Shown: positions 46,814-55,889 of the stretch, in pieces
How the letters are laid out: each line of letters starts with the position of its first letter
How positions within the stretch are numbered: the first letter of the stretch is position 1
Source of the DNA: Pelagomonas calceolata
Lineage: Eukaryota > Sar > Pelagophyceae > Pelagomonadales > Pelagomonadaceae
Length of the DNA: 64,000 bases
Direction of reading: 5' to 3'
NCBI GenBank assembly: GCA_918797485.1
Contig: CAKKNE010000003.1
Location: 930,001 to 994,000 of the forward strand
The notes under the pieces: model-generated
The model's database searches: none
Seen by the model: only the letters and a program-made list of their open reading frames with translations
Told to the model about the DNA's origin: nothing
Made by a program: the position numbers and the translations under genes

Positions 46814-47569
46814 ATGCGGTTTCACGCTATACTGCTCCTCGCCGCTGCACACACTGCAGAAAGTCTCCTGCGCGCCGCGCTGGTGTCGCCGGGCAAGGCT
46901 GTGTCGGTATCAATTGAGTACAGCGGTGCTGCGGACGCCATCGACGAGCTGTCGCAGGAGCTGCGAAAAGCAAAAGCCGCGGCCATCTGGTGCGACGACG
47001 TTGATGCGGTGAAATGCTTCGCCAATGAGCAGGCGACGGCCAAGGGTGATTTCCCGGGCCCGCTGCCAGTCGTGTACACCGGCGCGGACCGACAAGCCGC
47101 CACGGATGCCGGCGCCGCGGCGGTGGTCGCCGACGCGGGCGAGGACGTGAGCGTCGCTCCGGTGATCTGGCGCGTCACCGCCGATAATGCTGCCGGCGCG
47201 GCCGCCGCCGCGGGTGAGGGAGACGCGTTCCTGTTCGACGCCGACGCGACGGCCGCCGTCGTCGCCGCGCTGCCGGCCAAGGCCGTCGCCGTCGCGTCAC
47301 TGAATGCGATGCAGGAGGACGAGGCCGAGGTCGAGGCGGGCCGAGCGTGCCGCGACGCCGGCGCCGCCGGCGTGCTGTTACGGCGGGCGTGCGTCGGCGA
47401 CGACGAGGACATAAAATACGCGCGGCACGCCGTGGGCCTCCTCCGGTCGAAGCGGTCGTCGAGCTTCGCCATGGACGGCTTCACGGGCTCGACGAACGGC
47501 CACTTCGGGACTTCCTACGGCGGTGCCGACAAGCCGAAGGCCTGGAAGCGGCAACAGGTCGCTGCCTAA
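46814..47569 (+). CDS. Hypothetical secreted or plastid protein, possible TIM-barrel-like
   Basis: 251 residues from ATG 46814. The N-terminus MRFHAILLLAAAHTAESLLR is a signal peptide; the residues behind it only loosely fit a plastid transit sequence. The body alternates hydrophobic strands and Ala-rich helices (AAAIWCDDVDAVKCFANE, PLPVVYTGADRQAATDAGAA, GDAFLFDADATAAVVAALPA, GAAGVLLRRACVGDDEDIKY), suggestive of a (beta/alpha) barrel such as synthase or epimerase folds. Active-site residues are not recognisable. The C-terminus FAMDGFTGSTNGHFGTSYGG is distinctive. Confidence 0.55.
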   Translation: MRFHAILLLAAAHTAESLLRAALVSPGKAVSVSIEYSGAADAIDELSQELRKAKAAAIWCDDVDAVKCFANEQATAKGDFPGPLPVVYTGADRQAATDAGAAAVVADAGEDVSVAPVIWRVTADNAAGAAAAAGEGDAFLFDADATAAVVAALPAKAVAVASLNAMQEDEAEVEAGRACRDAGAAGVLLRRACVGDDEDIKYARHAVGLLRSKRSSSFAMDGFTGSTNGHFGTSYGGADKPKAWKRQQVAA

Positions 47570-47584
47570 GCATATATGTTAAGT

Positions 47585-49410
47585 TTAAGCGTCGTAGCCG
47601 CCGCGGTCCTGGATGGCGCCCTCCTCGTCCTCGTCGTCGTAGTCGCGAGCCGGTCGCCGGTCGTAGTCGCGGGGCCGCTCGTACGACCGCTCGCGCGACC
47701 GTGAGCGCCGCCGCCGCTCGCGCCGCGCGTCGTAGGCGTCGTCGTCGCGGCGGCGCCGGCCGCCCCCGCGCCGCCGCTCCCGCGAGCGCGAGCGGTCCCG
47801 CCGGTCGCGCCGGCTACGATCGTAGTCGTCGCGCCGGCTCCGCTCGTAGCGCGCGTCGTCATCGCGCCGGCTCCGCGGCCTAGAATCGTCGTCGTCGCGG
47901 CGCCCCTCGCGGGTATACCTAGCCCGCGATGGCTTCTCCTCGCCGTGCCGCGCGCGCTCGCGCTCCAATCTATCAGACGCGTGGTCCATCTTCAACGCTA
48001 AAGTTTCTTTGTATCCTTTCGGCCTAGAATAAGTGAACTTGTCCGGCGCCGCCTGCGACTGCTGCGACTGGGCCACTTTCAGTTTTTTGCCCTTTAGGAG
48101 CGACTCGCCGTTCGAATCATTATTTCGAGTGTCGAGGTCGCCGAGCCGCACCAGGGCCCCATGCCCGTAGTCCGGAAATTGGACCTGGAACCGCACCCTT
48201 TCTTTCCCCGCATCGTCCGTGTCCTTCTCGATGGACTCGACGACCGCGTCGTACCAGGCCGGCTCGTTTTTACTGTCGCCGTAGATCGCTCTGACTTGAC
48301 ACCCCGGCTCGAAGCGGTCCAAGTACCTCGCGTTGTCCGAGGCCCGCTCTCGACTTTCGTCGACCAGAGCGACGCGCGCTCGTATGTCTCGATCGATCTT
48401 CGTCGGGATGCGCGGTAGTTGCGTCCCGTGGTACTGCTGCGACGTGAGGACGCCTCGTAACCATTCTCCTAATGTTTCTTTTCGCCCTTCTTCTAGAATT
48501 GCCCTTCCGTCATCGATGAAGACGTCCTCGCAGTACCTCCATAGCAATTCCGGTTTCAAAACGTATCGTAAGTACAAGAATCCTACCGCCCTGACGAGGG
48601 GCCGGTCCTTCTGCGCGAGGAGTTTGGTCATGTGCGCTTCGGTCAGGCCGAGCTGAAATAATCTAACGAGGATACAGAACGCGGTCGACGGCGTACGCTG
48701 CGTGCCGCGCTGCCACGGCTCGACATGTTTTATCTTCTCTCTAGCCTCCTGCAGCAAGGGCCCAAAGGCCTCGCCCATCTCCCACAATATCCTGGAGTAC
48801 TCGTGGTTCAGGACGCAGTTCGCCTATGCGTTGCGTGTTATCAAGACGCAGTATAGACGCTGAAAACGCGCCAGCAGCGGGTTGAGGTTGAACGTCTCCG
48901 AGCCGTGCGTCGGGAGCTTGGGCGAGAGCGAGTAGTCCTCCGCCGATCTTTGTGTAGACGCGGCGGCGCCCTCGGCCAGCGCGCGCGCGTAGTTCTCGCG
49001 CGCGCCGGGGACCTACATGATACAAAATGTCACGAAGAGTACGAGAAAGAAGGCCGGTACCTGGACTCCGTCCAAAGAACAGCTGCCAAACCCGGCGGCA
49101 GGTTTAAATGAGGCGACTGGTGGAGCGGCGCGAGCACGGGCGCGCCCGAGGCCGCCGCCGCCTGCGCCGCCATGGCGGCGAGGACGCGCGGGTCCGGCAG
49201 CGGCAGCGCGGGGAAGCCCGGCGGCGGCGCGAAGCCCGGCGGCGGCGCGAGCGGGAACGCCGGCGGCGGCAGGCGCGCGGCGGCTGCGGCAAAAGCGAGA
49301 TTCGGCGTCGGCACCGGCGGCGGCGGGGGCCGGCTGCGCGTCGCGGCGTCGAGGGCCGCGGCGCGCTGGGCCGCGCGCAGCTCCGCCAAGTGTTCGGAGG
49401 CGCGGCTCAT
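47585..49410 (-). CDS. PRPF38B: PRP38-like pre-mRNA splicing factor with inserted Tudor-like domain, three exons
   Basis: Proposed exons 49081..49410, 48872..49012 and 47585..48823, 569 residues. The N-terminus is Pro/Ala-rich. The PRP38 core begins ETFNLNPL at the end of exon 2 and continues in exon 3 with REKIKHVEPWQRGTQRTPST, AFCILVRLFQLGLTE and RAVGFLYLRYVLKPELLWRY. PRP38 is a spliceosomal protein needed for activation. A Tudor/SMN-like segment follows (CQVRAIYGDSKNEPAWYDAV then VESIEKD, QFPDYGHGALVRLGDL). The C-terminus is a long RS/RD domain. To keep frame, the second intron (48824..48871) needs a GC donor (CTG|GCGCGTTTTC); a GT 4 bp downstream breaks it. The first intron's donor is uncertain. 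Confidence 0.75.
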
Positions 49411-49579
49411 GTCTACGGCTTGCTCGTGCGGCAGTGTGATGCTATCGAGAGGCGCAGATGTTGCGGTGACAGCGATGATGGCAGCAGCGGTCGCAGCGAT
49501 GAATAATTATATGTGCGATGGCGCGGCGCCGCGATCAATGCGGCCAAAATCGTGTCGCGCCTGCTTGCTTTTTTTGCCT

Positions 49580-49600
49580 CTAGTGTCTTACAGCGCTAGC
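49580..49600 (+). promoter_or_regulatory. Copy 11 of the dispersed CTAG palindrome
   Basis: Reads CTAGTGTCTTACAGCGCTAGC. It is 170 bp upstream of the PRP38-like gene in the 300-bp tandem spacer after the SDR-like gene. Confidence 0.5.
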
Positions 49601-49709
49601 TCATGACCATGCGTCCGCGGTCCCCCCGCGACGCCGTCGACGCGACCGGGAGGAATCTCCAAAAAGGTCATGCGCTTACCGCGTAAGACGTGTAAGAAGA
49701 AATTGAAGC

Positions 49710-50807
49710 TTAGGATTCAGGCGACGAGGCCGCGTCCGCAACAGCGCAGAGCGCCTCCGCCGCGTCCCACGACCGGCGCGCGGCCTCTTGATTCATGTCG
49801 TTCGCGTCGACGTCGAGGCGCGACTTCCGCGAGCCGCGCCGCACGAGGGACCCGCTCGGTAGTTTCGTGGTCGGCTGGCGCGCCGCGAGGACGATGAGCT
49901 CCGCGGCCCGCTCCTCTGCAGACTCCGGCGGCGGCCCGCGGCAGAGGCCCCAACCCTTTTTTGAGCGCGTCTCGAGCGACACGACGACGGCCACGGCCGA
50001 CGCGTGCTCCAAGGCAAAGTCCGCAAGCCCCCGCGCGTCAAGCGGCTGGAGGACCGACGCGCGGACGTCGTCCTTTGACGCGCGGTCGTCGACGCACGCG
50101 TGGACGCACCGGCCCGCGGTCCGCTCGAGCAAAGGCGCGAGCTCCCTCGCGAGCAAGTGCGGCGCGAGGTGCGCGACAACCAGCCGCCGGTCGAGCCCCT
50201 CGCCCGTCGTCTCCGTCGCGAGCCGCTCGCAGGCCCCGCAGTTCACCAAGACGTCCAACCGCCCGAAGCGGCTCCGGATGTCCTTCGCGAGGCGGCGCAT
50301 CTCCGCGAGCAGCCCGAGATCGAACCCTTGAACGCCGATGACCTCGGACGCGTCCAACACACTCTCGCCCCCCGACGTCGTGAGCACGACCGCCGTGTCC
50401 GGCTCCCTCGCCAAGAGTTCCACAACGCGCCGCGCCACGGCATTGCCGCCGACGACCAAGCACACGCGCCCCTCCGGGAGCCGCGCAACACTAGAAGACC
50501 GGATGGAGTTGCCTCGCTTCAAAGCGGGCGGCGCCGGGCAGTCGGGCGACGGCGTGACGTTCTTCGCCTTGACGCGCGGCGGCGTCTTGACGTCGAGGTG
50601 TGAAAGGGCTTGCTCGGTGGGCTTCGGCGGCGTCGGGCCGAGCGGCGTCTCGGGCACTTTGCGGTGCGCGGGCGTGGCGAAGGCCTTGTTCGCGGGCTCG
50701 CCGCGCGTCGGCGGCGTCGCCGGCGCTTCATCTTCAAAGCTTACGCTCGACATCGTTTGCGTCCGGCTGGCGATTAATGAAGGCGGGTTGGGAAGGGTGG
50801 TTGACAT
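49710..50807 (-). CDS. SDR-like Rossmann protein with disordered N-terminus
   Basis: 365 residues from ATG 50807. Residues 1-105 are disordered with many Thr-Pro sites (PATPPTRGEP, PETPLGPTPPKPTEQ), suggestive of proline-directed kinase targets. From ~112 a Rossmann-type unit follows: VCLVVGGNAVARRVVELLA, FGRLDVLVNCGACERL, LAPHLLARELAPLLERTAGR. The glycine loop is reduced (GGNAVARR), and no YxxxK catalytic pair is seen where an active SDR should have it. It may therefore be a non-catalytic SDR homologue or a cofactor-binding regulator. The C-terminus is helical. Confidence 0.65.
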   Translation of the reverse strand: MSTTLPNPPSLIASRTQTMSSVSFEDEAPATPPTRGEPANKAFATPAHRKVPETPLGPTPPKPTEQALSHLDVKTPPRVKAKNVTPSPDCPAPPALKRGNSIRSSSVARLPEGRVCLVVGGNAVARRVVELLAREPDTAVVLTTSGGESVLDASEVIGVQGFDLGLLAEMRRLAKDIRSRFGRLDVLVNCGACERLATETTGEGLDRRLVVAHLAPHLLARELAPLLERTAGRCVHACVDDRASKDDVRASVLQPLDARGLADFALEHASAVAVVVSLETRSKKGWGLCRGPPPESAEERAAELIVLAARQPTTKLPSGSLVRRGSRKSRLDVDANDMNQEAARRSWDAAEALCAVADAASSPES

Positions 50808-50992
50808 CGCGGCGCGCGGTCTTGCCAGCTCTGATACAAAATATTTCCAAATGCCAAAATCTAAGCCTCCGCGCGCGAGTCGGGAGCTCGGCGCTCTGTC
50901 GGGTGGTTCCGACGAGTCAGGTACGAGTCGAGAATGAGCGGAGACTAGCGAGATACGAGAGCTTTGCCGATATAAAATGCGAGCTCTGGCAT

Positions 50993-51016
50993 GCTAGTGT
51001 CTTACGGCCCGCTAGC
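50993..51016 (+). promoter_or_regulatory. Copy 12 of the dispersed CTAG palindrome
   Basis: Reads GCTAGTGTCTTACGG then CCCGCTAGC. It lies in the divergent spacer between the SDR-like gene (start 50807) and the FYVE-lipase gene (start 51263). Confidence 0.6.
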
Positions 51017-51029
51017 TAAAGCCGCACCG

Positions 51030-51260
51030 GAGCCGAGAACAAAACGGCGCTGCGTGAGCCATTTGATAACAAGAAACAGCCTCGAGCGACGCTGGCACGC
51101 CATACAACGCTGGCACGCCGCCGAGCCAGTAACGCAAGCCATCTCTGGGGCACAAATTAAAAATCAGCCTAAGCCGAAGAACAAAACGCAGCGCTACGTG
51201 AGCCATTAGATAACAAGAGACACAGTCGAGACGACACTGGTTCGGCAGACGACGCTGGCA
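51030..51260. repeat. Direct repeat of ~65 bp upstream of the FYVE-lipase gene
   Basis: The block starting GAGCCGAGAACAAAACG near 51030 (with GTGAGCCATTTGATAACAAG) recurs near 51170 as AGCCGAAGAACAAAACGC (with GTGAGCCATTAGATAACAAG). ACGCTGGCAC follows in both and again at 51109. The second copy ends at the start codon. Confidence 0.7.
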
Positions 51261-51262
51261 CA

Positions 51263-54163
51263 ATGGCGTCCGAGCTGGCCCTGGAGGCGCAGAACGAAGA
51301 GGTCGACGTCAAGGCCAAACCGATGACCGCGCAAGAGATGGCCCAGCACGCCCACGAGTCGTTAAGGACCATGGCGCAGCGGTTACAAACAACGGCCGCC
51401 GCGGCCGCGCGGTCGCCGGCCGGCCGGTTCCTCGGAGGCGCCGCGGCCGAGGCGGCGCGGCACTGCGGGGATAGGGCAAGGACGGCCCTCGTTAAGCTTT
51501 CTAGAGGAGACGACGAAGATAGGTGGCGCCACGCCGACGCTATTACAAGAGGCGAGCGGTGGCTCACGCTGACCTGGTACGAAAAAGCATTGGTCGAGGA
51601 GGACAAAAAAAATGATAATGTATTAAATGGCGACGAGGCCGCCTATGCTGCCGCTAGGCTGGCCGCCAAGGCGCCGCAGCCGTGGCAACTTTCAGATTCC
51701 TGCGCATTGTGTGACGAGAAGTTCCACGCGGCCCTACGACGTCACCACTGTAGACTTTGCGGTAGATCTATATGCCGCCACCACGGCTCTAAAAAAAGAC
51801 CATTACCGGCGCTCGCCGCTCACTTAGGAGGAGATCCTTTGCGGGTCTGCGACGCGTGTGACGCGGAGCTCGACGAACTCGAGAGGAGAGAACGTTCGGA
51901 GTGGCGCACGTACCGCGCGCAGCGATTCTTGGGCGATGAGCGAGTCGTGGCGTACTTCGATCTCCCGAAAGGGCTCAGTGCAACGTCAAAAGCGCGACGG
52001 TGTTTGACCGCAGCCCAGACTCTAGCGAGGAGTTGCCCACTGGTGGCACCGGCGACGTTATACGTGGCCGTCGAGGTCCTCGAGATACTGTGCAGGTACG
52101 GCCCCGCCGGTTTAGCTACGTTGGTCCTGAGGCGCGAGTTTGTGGAAGCGGCAGAATTGCTAAGGAAGGTCGCGGGCGTCGACGAGGGCTGGCCGCGGTC
52201 GGCCCACGAATTGACGGCGGCCATTTATTATCTACTGGCTCTCAACAGGGGTGAGCGGGGCAACGACCCCGATTCTGTATTAAGGGAGTTCCGCGACGAA
52301 CCGTCAGTCGATGATGCCGATTTGAAAAAGCTCGTAGCGGCGGCTAGATGCGCTTTGTGGTGCTACGAAGCGTCGCCGACGTGCGTGCAACTCGTCGCGA
52401 AGCAGCAGGGCCTCACACTGTTGTTCGCGAGGGGCTTCCCGGAAGGCCCGGATGCCAGAGAACCAGTTGTAGACGAGCCGGCCTTCTTTTGTGCTGCGTC
52501 ATCCGTTCAGAAGGAGGTCGTCCTAGCTGTCAGAGGCACGTCGACGGTCCAGGACGTCGCCACGGACGTTCGAGCGGCGCCGGCCCCGTTTCCGCCCTCG
52601 TCCGATGAGGAGTGGGTCCTCGACGGCGACGCCTTCGCGTTTGCGGGCATGGCTCGAGCTGCGGAGTATGTGTATCGGGAGTCGTACGACGCTCTCAAAG
52701 CGCTGCACGATGCTGGATTCTCGATAGTGCTCACGGGCCACTCGCTTGGTGCCGGCGTCGCTTCGTTAACGGCAGTACTCTTGAAAAGGAGTCTGGAGAG
52801 AATACATTGCGTCGCGTTCGCGGCGCCGGCTTGTGTGGATGGGCGTTTGGCGGCGGCGATGAGGCCCTTTGTCACTTCCGTAGTCTTGGGTGACGACGTC
52901 GTGCCTCGTTTGACAGCTAGAGCGCTGCGGCGTTTAGTTCAAAAGTTGTTACACGAGCGCCAGTCGTGCATGACGCACTGGCGCGCGGATTTGGACGCGG
53001 CCTGGGGGCGGCTGCGCGACGGCCTCTGGGCGCCGCGCGTCCGCGACTCGCTCGTGCGCGCGGCCGGCGCGCCGCCGGCCCTGACGGCGCCGCCGGCGCC
53101 CGTCGTGGCGCCGGCACCGGCGCCGGAACCCGTCGTGGCGCCGCCGCCCGCGCCTGAGCCGCCCGTGGCCGACTCCGATGACGACTCCGACGTCGATAGC
53201 GACGACGACTCCGAGAGCGATGAGAACGACGACGACGACGACGCGGCCGCGCGCGCCGAGGCCGAGGCCCGCGCCGCGCGGCGCGTCCGCCGCGCCGCGC
53301 TCTCCGCCGCGCGGCTGGCGGGCGTCGCCGTCACTGCTTCTGAGGCCGCCGCCTCCGAGGCGAGCACCGATAGCGACGACGACGCCGCGTCGACGTCGTC
53401 GGCGTCGTTCTACGACTGCCTCAACGGCGCTGACGGCGACGCGGGCGACGCGACCGCGACCGCGTCCTCGTCTGGCAATGATGAAGACGACGACGACGCG
53501 TCGTCCGGCGCCAACGAGGGAGACGGCTGGGGCGGCGAGTCGAGCATCCTCCTCTCGTCGGCGTCCGAGGCCGAGGAGCCGCCGCCGAAAGTCGTCGTCG
53601 TCGTCGCCGAGCCGCGCGAGCCCGCGCCGCCGCCGCCGCCTCCCCAGCAACAAAGCTCGCCCGAGGAGTCCTACGACCTCACTGATAGTATAGATCTGCC
53701 CGAGTTGTTCGTGCCTGGGGCGGTGGTGCACCTGTACCGGTGGCGCGGCACGCACCGAGCGGCGCGCATCGACCGGAAGCACGCCGTTTTAAGTGACGTC
53801 GTCGTGAGCGCGGCGATGCTGTCGGACCACGGCATGCGGCCGTACTTCGAGGCCCTGGGCGAGGTGCGCGCCGTCAACGCATCAACGGAGGACCCGCCGC
53901 CGTGGCAGCCCTTCGGCGCGTCGGAGACGTGCGCCTGCTGCCACTCGCGTTTTACGTGGCACTGCACGTCGCGGAGCGAGACGACGGCGTACCGCGAGAA
54001 GCATCATTGTAGAGCGTGCGGCGCGCTCGTCTGCGACCCGTGCTCGCGGCACCGCCTGGCGCTGCCGCAGATAGGCCTGCTGTCGCCGCGGCGCGTCTGC
54101 GACCGGTGCTTCTACGCGGGCGGCGTCTCGTCCTCCTCTCAGGCTGGGGGTATGTGTTTTTAA
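51263..54163 (+). CDS. FYVE - class 3 lipase - FYVE protein
   Basis: 966 residues from ATG 51263, no intron. FYVE-type zinc finger 1 at ~140-205 has CALCDEKF, RRHHCRLCG and VCDACD, matching the R(R/K)HHCR motif that binds PI3P on endosomes. A class 3 (fungal/DAGL-type) lipase domain at ~370-560 has VRGTST before the oxyanion site, the nucleophile elbow TGHSLGAG (Ser ~494) and LGDDVVPR with the likely acid. A long acidic Ser/Asp-rich linker (~650-840) follows. FYVE-type finger 2 at ~915-962 has CACCHSRF, REKHHCRACG, VCDPCSRH and RVCDRCF. Expected role: membrane-lipid hydrolysis at PI3P-marked membranes. The linker contains Pro runs and PVVAPAP repeats. Confidence 0.88.
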   Translation: MASELALEAQNEEVDVKAKPMTAQEMAQHAHESLRTMAQRLQTTAAAAARSPAGRFLGGAAAEAARHCGDRARTALVKLSRGDDEDRWRHADAITRGERWLTLTWYEKALVEEDKKNDNVLNGDEAAYAAARLAAKAPQPWQLSDSCALCDEKFHAALRRHHCRLCGRSICRHHGSKKRPLPALAAHLGGDPLRVCDACDAELDELERRERSEWRTYRAQRFLGDERVVAYFDLPKGLSATSKARRCLTAAQTLARSCPLVAPATLYVAVEVLEILCRYGPAGLATLVLRREFVEAAELLRKVAGVDEGWPRSAHELTAAIYYLLALNRGERGNDPDSVLREFRDEPSVDDADLKKLVAAARCALWCYEASPTCVQLVAKQQGLTLLFARGFPEGPDAREPVVDEPAFFCAASSVQKEVVLAVRGTSTVQDVATDVRAAPAPFPPSSDEEWVLDGDAFAFAGMARAAEYVYRESYDALKALHDAGFSIVLTGHSLGAGVASLTAVLLKRSLERIHCVAFAAPACVDGRLAAAMRPFVTSVVLGDDVVPRLTARALRRLVQKLLHERQSCMTHWRADLDAAWGRLRDGLWAPRVRDSLVRAAGAPPALTAPPAPVVAPAPAPEPVVAPPPAPEPPVADSDDDSDVDSDDDSESDENDDDDDAAARAEAEARAARRVRRAALSAARLAGVAVTASEAAASEASTDSDDDAASTSSASFYDCLNGADGDAGDATATASSSGNDEDDDDASSGANEGDGWGGESSILLSSASEAEEPPPKVVVVVAEPREPAPPPPPPQQQSSPEESYDLTDSIDLPELFVPGAVVHLYRWRGTHRAARIDRKHAVLSDVVVSAAMLSDHGMRPYFEALGEVRAVNASTEDPPPWQPFGASETCACCHSRFTWHCTSRSETTAYREKHHCRACGALVCDPCSRHRLALPQIGLLSPRRVCDRCFYAGGVSSSSQAGGMCF

Positions 54164-54199
54164 GAAGTGTTCATATTACATAGCACATACTTACATAGT

Positions 54200-55504
54200 T
54201 CATTCACTCGCCGCGATGCGACGTGCTGCCTCCGCGGCGGCCGCGTGCGCGACGGCTTCCTCGGCTTCCTCGGCGCGGAGGACCTGCTGGTCCTCGATGA
54301 ACTGCTTCGCAGCCGCCGCCGCCGTCGCGGCCGCGGCGGCTTGCGCCCGGAGGCCCACAGGGTGCTCGTCGTAGGGCATGACATCGATCACCCCACCGTC
54401 TTTGAGACCTATATCGTCGCACGACTGATCACCCTCGATCAGTACCTCTGGAGAACCGGGCAGACTGAACGCCCACTGGGTGATGTAGGGGCGCTGAGAA
54501 CCTCCTCTGTGTTTCGCGTAGTTCCTAAATACCTTCATGAGAATCGTTGTGGAGAGAACCTTGTAATATAATGCATTGGTGCCGTCTTCCGCCCGTCGAA
54601 CGCAAATGTTGAGTGGTGTGCCGCGCGGCGGCACAGGAGGCGGCGGCAGGTACGACATGACGCGTCGGAACAGGCCGCGTTCACCAGTACGGGCGAGGAA
54701 ATTTAAGACGCCGTCGCGCGTCGTCGCGCGGTCGTGAATCGCCAGATGTCGCACCAACGCGCACGTGCGGCGCTGCTCGATCACGTAGCTGCGGTAGCTG
54801 CCGGCCGCGCGGACCTGGCGCACGAGGGCCTTGAACGCTAGGTAGTTCGCGTTGTTGGCCAGCGAAGGCTCCAGCCGTTCTTTCTCGCCCAGGACCCATT
54901 CGATCGGCTCGGATCGACCAGTTGATTGCGCGTCTCCCTGCGCATCTCTGACCACTGACGAGTAGGCCGAGTCCAGACTCTCTCCATTGCGCAACAGTGC
55001 ATGGGCGACCTCCAGGTGTTGTTTTGTGAAGATGTGGGGCCCACACTCGGCATTGAGAATCATATAAGCAAGATGAGAGTAGCACTGAATTTTCTTTCGG
55101 CCGTCTGATAGCGATTGAGTCACTAGAGATTGACGTCGTATTGGGGTTGCCCCTGCGCCCCATCTTATCAGCAGGTCGATTACGCGGGGGGCTGAATAGG
55201 GAGCTTCCAACGAGACCGCGGACAGTACGCCGCTTGACATAGTGTTCGCCGGGATCTGTGGGTCATGCCCCACATGGAACAACTGATCTGGGTTCGCGCC
55301 GCTAGCCAGGGCCAGGCGGAGAAAGCGAAGCATTGACTCGGCATTGGATGGGCGAATGCATGTCGCAGCGTACCACATCACCACAATCAAGCTCTTTTGA
55401 GAGTGATGCTTGGACGCGAGCCACTGGCGGGCTTCCTCGACATGCTCAGGGCCCCCATATTTCAAGTAATCCACAACATTTGAGGGAACGTCAGGCTGCG
55501 ACAT
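54200..55504 (-). CDS. Ankyrin-like protein with C-terminal SUMO-like domain
   Basis: 434 residues from ATG 55504. The first ~280 residues contain ankyrin-like helix pairs (SMLRFLRLALASGANPDQLF; APRVIDLLIRWGAGATPIRR; KQHLEVAHALLRNGESLDSA). Residues ~330-410 resemble SUMO/Rad60: PLNICVRRAEDGTNALYYKV, STTILMKVFRNYAKHRG, then DDIGLKDGGVIDVMPYDEH, matching the GDVIDV end of SUMO folds. No GG terminus follows; instead an Ala/Glu-rich helix ends the protein, so it is a built-in ubiquitin-like domain and not a modifier. The open frame continues upstream through a tandem repeat, but without an ATG. Confidence 0.7.
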   Translation of the reverse strand: MSQPDVPSNVVDYLKYGGPEHVEEARQWLASKHHSQKSLIVVMWYAATCIRPSNAESMLRFLRLALASGANPDQLFHVGHDPQIPANTMSSGVLSAVSLEAPYSAPRVIDLLIRWGAGATPIRRQSLVTQSLSDGRKKIQCYSHLAYMILNAECGPHIFTKQHLEVAHALLRNGESLDSAYSSVVRDAQGDAQSTGRSEPIEWVLGEKERLEPSLANNANYLAFKALVRQVRAAGSYRSYVIEQRRTCALVRHLAIHDRATTRDGVLNFLARTGERGLFRRVMSYLPPPPVPPRGTPLNICVRRAEDGTNALYYKVLSTTILMKVFRNYAKHRGGSQRPYITQWAFSLPGSPEVLIEGDQSCDDIGLKDGGVIDVMPYDEHPVGLRAQAAAAATAAAAAKQFIEDQQVLRAEEAEEAVAHAAAAEAARRIAASE

Positions 55505-55509
55505 AGTCC

Positions 55510-55622
55510 AGATCGGCAGTGAGCTTGACACAGCGGTAAAAAGCAGCTTTGCTTGCTCGATTGTCCAGGCCGGCAGCAGTGAGCTTGACACAGCGGCAAA
55601 AAAATAGCTTTGCTTGCTCGCC
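55510..55622. repeat. Tandem duplication of ~55 bp upstream of the ankyrin-SUMO gene
   Basis: GGCAGTGAGCTTGACACAGC with GCTTTGCTTGCTCG occurs twice (55514 and 55571 onward), differing in the A-run between. It lies immediately 5' of the ATG at 55504, probably in the 5' UTR. Confidence 0.75.
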
Positions 55623-55651
55623 GCACCGGTGCAAAGACGCGCAAAAACGGG

Positions 55652-55675
55652 GCTAGCGTCCTGTAACACACTAGC
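55652..55675 (-). promoter_or_regulatory. Copy 13 of the dispersed CTAG palindrome
   Basis: Reads GCTAGCGTCCTG then TAACACACTAGC. It lies in the divergent spacer between the ankyrin-SUMO gene (start 55504) and the SNARE gene (start 55890). Confidence 0.6.
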
Positions 55676-55889
55676 AAGCGCCTCACTATTAATCGGCTTG
55701 CAAGCAAGCAAGCTGGACCCACGGCCGTCTAGGGGCACCTTGGATCGCCCACAAGCGCTGCGTTCAAGACCTAAAGGAGTGGCAGCAGTGGAGCGCCACG
55801 CGTGCGGCACTGCCACACTCTAGAGCTCTCTAACACAGCCACTGCTCCTGTCGCGCCGGCGGCCGCAGCAGGGATACGCAACCGCAGCG

